The translations under genes and the position numbers were made by a program. Below, one piece after another: positions 61,534-64,000 of a DNA stretch of 64,000 nt (positions are counted from its first letter, which is position 1; the number at the start of each line of letters is the position of its first letter). The stretch comes from CAZKUR01 sp964556005 (GTDB lineage: Bacteria > Bacteroidota > Ignavibacteria > Ignavibacteriales > Ignavibacteriaceae). The notes below the pieces were generated by a model. That model saw nothing but the letters and a program-made list of their open reading frames with translations, did not search any database and was not told the origin of the DNA. The stretch lies in assembly GCA_964556005.1 (NCBI GenBank), contig CAZKUR010000012.1:1-64000 (forward strand), given 5' to 3'.

Positions 61534-61920
61534 ATGAAAGAGAGAATAAACAAAACAGCAGCTTTAATATTAGCCTTGGTTTTCATAGTTGGTTTACAGA
61601 CAAGTACATTGGCCGATGAAAAATCATCACTGAATAAAAAAGCTTTAATAAATTTAATTACGGGTATAAATTCGGAGAATGCGGGAGTAAGAAAAAGCTG
61701 TATTTATTTTTCAGGAAAATACAAAGTCGAAGAGGCAGTTCCCTATTTAGAATTCGCATATGAAAATAATTCCTCTGAAAGCGAAAGATTATTAATCTTA
61801 AGAACACTTTATGAAATCGGCGGACATACAAGCAAAACAGTTTTGGAAAAAATATTGGTAAAAGAAAATGACGTTAAACTGAAAAATATGTGCGCAGCTA
61901 TTTGGCCGGCAATAAACTGA
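61534..61920 (+). CDS. Exported HEAT-repeat protein
   Basis: A 128-residue secreted protein: signal peptide ending near TLADE and three or so HEAT-like helix pairs (NAGVRKSCIYFSGKYKVEEA, SESERLLILRTLYEIGGHTS). HEAT repeats bind other proteins; the partner is unknown. AAAAGGAACC precedes the ATG. It converges on the M3 peptidase gene across a shared terminator. Confidence 0.78.
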   Translation: MKERINKTAALILALVFIVGLQTSTLADEKSSLNKKALINLITGINSENAGVRKSCIYFSGKYKVEEAVPYLEFAYENNSSESERLLILRTLYEIGGHTSKTVLEKILVKENDVKLKNMCAAIWPAIN

Positions 61921-61925
61921 AAAAA

Positions 61926-61955
61926 AAGGATACCGCCTGTTTCAGCGGTATCCTT
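61926..61955. terminator. Bidirectional terminator between convergent genes
   Basis: AAGGATACCGC, an eight-base loop and GCGGTATCCTT: an 11-base-pair perfect stem. On the minus strand it runs into seven T residues, a strong terminator for the peptidase gene; on the plus strand it follows the HEAT gene by five bases. Confidence 0.92.
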
Positions 61956-61975
61956 AAAATAATTTAACAATTATT

Positions 61976-63853
61976 TTAATTACTTTTTAAAATCTCTTCT
62001 ATCTGATCCATTACTTTATTCATTCTATCCATCGTAAGCTTAAACGGTTCAGCAGATAGAGGATCAATTCCTGCCTCCTTAATCAATTCAATAGGGTATT
62101 TCGAACAGCCGCCTTTTAAAAGTTTCATATAATTATCAACCTCAGGCTGTCCTTCTTTAATAATTTTTTGAGCAATTGCGGTTGCATAAATTAACGAAGT
62201 AGAATATTGATAAACATAATAAGAATAGTTTACAAAGTGAGGAATATATTCCCATTCATAAGCTGCATAAGGATCGATCACACAGTGACCTTCTGCATCG
62301 CCGTAATATTCTTTGACCAATTTCAGATAAAGCTTACTCATATCTTCGCCGGTTATCGGCTGGCCGCTTTCCGCCATTTTATGAATATCAAGCTCAAACT
62401 CGGCAAAAAGTGTCTGCCTGAAAATTGTTGTACGAAGCAGTTCAAGATAACTTCCCAGCAGGTATAATTTTTCTTCTTTGCTTGTTGCTGTATTTACCAT
62501 GAAATTATTCAGCAAACTTTCATTTAATGTAGAAGCAATTTCGGCTACAAAGATAGGATACTGGGCATTTTGAAACGTTTGGTTTTTGTTTGAATAATAA
62601 CTATGCATCATATGACCAAGCTCGTGTGCCAGTGTAGACACTGATTCATAATCGTTGCCCCAGTTAGTAAGTATATAAGGGTGTACATCATACGATGCGC
62701 CGGTTTCATAAGCGCCGGATTGTTTGCCCTCAGTAGGCATAAAGTCAATCCATCTGTTATCAAATGCTTTTTTCAAAACAGATAGATAATTATCACCCAA
62801 TGGTTTGAGCGCTTTTAAAATCTCATCCTCACCCTGCTCAATTGTAAATTTCATATCAACTTTCTTTACAATCGAAGTATACAAATCGTAATAATGCAGC
62901 GTATCAACCCCGAGCATTTTCTTTTTTAAATCCAAAAACCTCTGCAAAGTTGGAAGGCTGTTATGAATCTGAGTAATAAGGTTTTCATAAACCGAAACCG
63001 GGATATTGTTTGCATCAAGTGAATATTCGAGTGCGGTTTTATAATTTCTGTCCTTGGCAAAAGTATAATCGGCTTTTACTTTGCTTGCCAGGTTAGCGCC
63101 GATAGTGTTTTGAAATTTTCCGTAACCGTTAAAGAAAGCTGAAAAAATTTCTGCTCTATCTTTCTTATTCTTTGCTGTTCTATATTTTACATAAGATGAA
63201 TTTGTCAGTTTAACATTTTCACCGCCGGATAAAGTAACTTCCGGGCGCGGCATTTCCGCATTATTAAAAATATTGTAAACATCCGAAGGATCGCTTACAG
63301 CAATACCGAAGCTCGCAAGAATTTTCTCTTCTTCTTTCGATAGAGTATGGCTGCGCAGTCTTTGAATATTATCTACAAACATTTTGAATTCGCCAAGCTT
63401 TTTGTTTTCGTCGAAGAATTTTTTCAAAGTCGCCGGATCGATTTGCAGTATTTCAGGATTAATAAAAGCTGATTTCTCATTCGCTTGTATTCCGAGATTG
63501 TTGGCTTGCTGATATAAAGATTGATTTGCAGAGTTTCCAAGATCTTCATCTTTAAGCCTTGCAGCATAATCGGAAAGTCTATATAACTCTTTCATCATAC
63601 CGAAATAAAGGCTGAGGCCGGAATATAATTTATCGGCACTTGTACCGAGCTTGCCTTTGTAAGCGGTAATTTCATCCAGCATCTTTGAAACATTATTTTT
63701 TGCATTCATCCAATCTTGAGTACTTGCGTAAATATCACTCAAGTTCCATTTATATTTTTCGGGGACGTCCTTCCGCTGAAGGCCCTGCCCAAACATTTGC
63801 TGCTGGAAAGCAATCATAAATACGGATATGATAATTAGTTTAAAGTATTTCAT
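61976..63853 (-). CDS. pepF: Secreted M3-family oligoendopeptidase F (PepF-like)
   Basis: Zinc metallopeptidase. I start at the ATG at 63853, which has GAGG upstream and opens a signal peptide (MKYFKLIIISVFMIAFQQQM); a longer frame to 63946 does not help. The 625-residue protein begins its mature part with DVPEKYKWNLSDIYAS, the PepF mark, and has the HExxH zinc site in STLAHELGHMMHSYYS followed by EIASTLNESLLN. It cleaves short peptides, here in the periplasm or outside, unlike the usual cytoplasmic PepF. Confidence 0.92.
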   Translation of the reverse strand: MKYFKLIIISVFMIAFQQQMFGQGLQRKDVPEKYKWNLSDIYASTQDWMNAKNNVSKMLDEITAYKGKLGTSADKLYSGLSLYFGMMKELYRLSDYAARLKDEDLGNSANQSLYQQANNLGIQANEKSAFINPEILQIDPATLKKFFDENKKLGEFKMFVDNIQRLRSHTLSKEEEKILASFGIAVSDPSDVYNIFNNAEMPRPEVTLSGGENVKLTNSSYVKYRTAKNKKDRAEIFSAFFNGYGKFQNTIGANLASKVKADYTFAKDRNYKTALEYSLDANNIPVSVYENLITQIHNSLPTLQRFLDLKKKMLGVDTLHYYDLYTSIVKKVDMKFTIEQGEDEILKALKPLGDNYLSVLKKAFDNRWIDFMPTEGKQSGAYETGASYDVHPYILTNWGNDYESVSTLAHELGHMMHSYYSNKNQTFQNAQYPIFVAEIASTLNESLLNNFMVNTATSKEEKLYLLGSYLELLRTTIFRQTLFAEFELDIHKMAESGQPITGEDMSKLYLKLVKEYYGDAEGHCVIDPYAAYEWEYIPHFVNYSYYVYQYSTSLIYATAIAQKIIKEGQPEVDNYMKLLKGGCSKYPIELIKEAGIDPLSAEPFKLTMDRMNKVMDQIEEILKSN

Positions 63854-64000
63854 AAGGAACCTCTTTGTTTTTACATAATAGATTTTTATATATACGGTCG
63901 ATTTATCGGTAAGAGTATTTTTCTCGAATTTATTTTGAACTGGCATACGATAAATTCTTTAATTCTAAATTTCCCTTTTTTCGTCAAAACAAAATTAACT

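Noticed and set aside
63854..63946. 31-codon extension of the M3 peptidase
   Set aside because: The shorter start opens a clean signal peptide with a GAGG site; the extension has neither.
1..64000. CRISPR array, prophage or integrated element
   Set aside because: No regularly spaced direct repeats, integrase, transposase, phage structural gene or attachment-site pair was found; the only mobile signs are the small palindromic repeats.

Overview
The window is AT-rich bacterial chromosome and almost fully coding, with no phage, integrated plasmid, rRNA or CRISPR array. Gene content points to the Bacteroidota/Chlorobiota/Ignavibacteriota group, most likely an Ignavibacteria-like organism. Supporting signs are a HU-TM-SPOR protein and a large TPR protein in a Ton-type operon, a DUF1343/NamZ lipocycle enzyme, tetrahydrobiopterin-type genes as known from green sulfur bacteria, many small lipoproteins, and clear Shine-Dalgarno sites (AAGGAG) of the kind that true Bacteroidetes mostly lack. 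The taxon is an inference from gene content. Layout: (1) 1-16425, all minus strand: a surface-polysaccharide locus. In transcription order it encodes an SLBB export protein, a Wzz-type chain-length protein, UDP-xylose synthase, a MurJ-like flippase, a tiny unknown protein, a GT9 transferase, an asparagine-synthase-like amidotransferase lacking its Cys nucleophile, a GT4, a Wzy/O-antigen ligase, a GT-C-like membrane protein, an ExoA-like GT2 and two DegT aminotransferases, the last cut by the window edge. (2) 16620-20234, minus: ybaB-recR-methyltransferase-two lipoproteins-ftsX, tightly coupled. (3) 20385-30332, plus: a divergent PurC-like protein, psd-pssA, purS-purQ, two tatA genes, sucD with a lysine-rich tail, ndk, namZ, lipoproteins and small membrane proteins. 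(4) 30304-39775, minus: a probable seven-gene envelope operon (DUF92, 989-residue TPR protein, outer-membrane barrel, HU-TM-SPOR protein, ExbB, ExbD, TonB). (5) 40049-46937: a CMD-family protein, a TPR protein, tRNA-Leu(GAG), an ECF sigma/anti-sigma/Spy-like stress module with a divergent Spy-like gene, lipoproteins and an acetyltransferase. (6) 46938-47548: a gene-free stretch filled with two palindromic MITE-like elements. (7) 47549-52167, minus: a pterin operon (bcp, PTPS, folE, two SDR reductases) preceded by a second peroxiredoxin and phenylalanine 4-hydroxylase. (8) 52464-64000: murB, a NUDIX hydrolase, the pgsA-pgpA-cinA-thpR-recA-recX cluster, a decayed DUF433/DUF5615 toxin-antitoxin pair, purC-DUF971, a HEAT-repeat protein and a secreted M3 oligoendopeptidase. 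The most notable features are the apparently complete BH4 route next to its likely consumer PhhA, the HU-SPOR/Ton operon, the divergent PurC paralogue beside purSQ, and a family of related intergenic palindromes, two of which serve as terminators.
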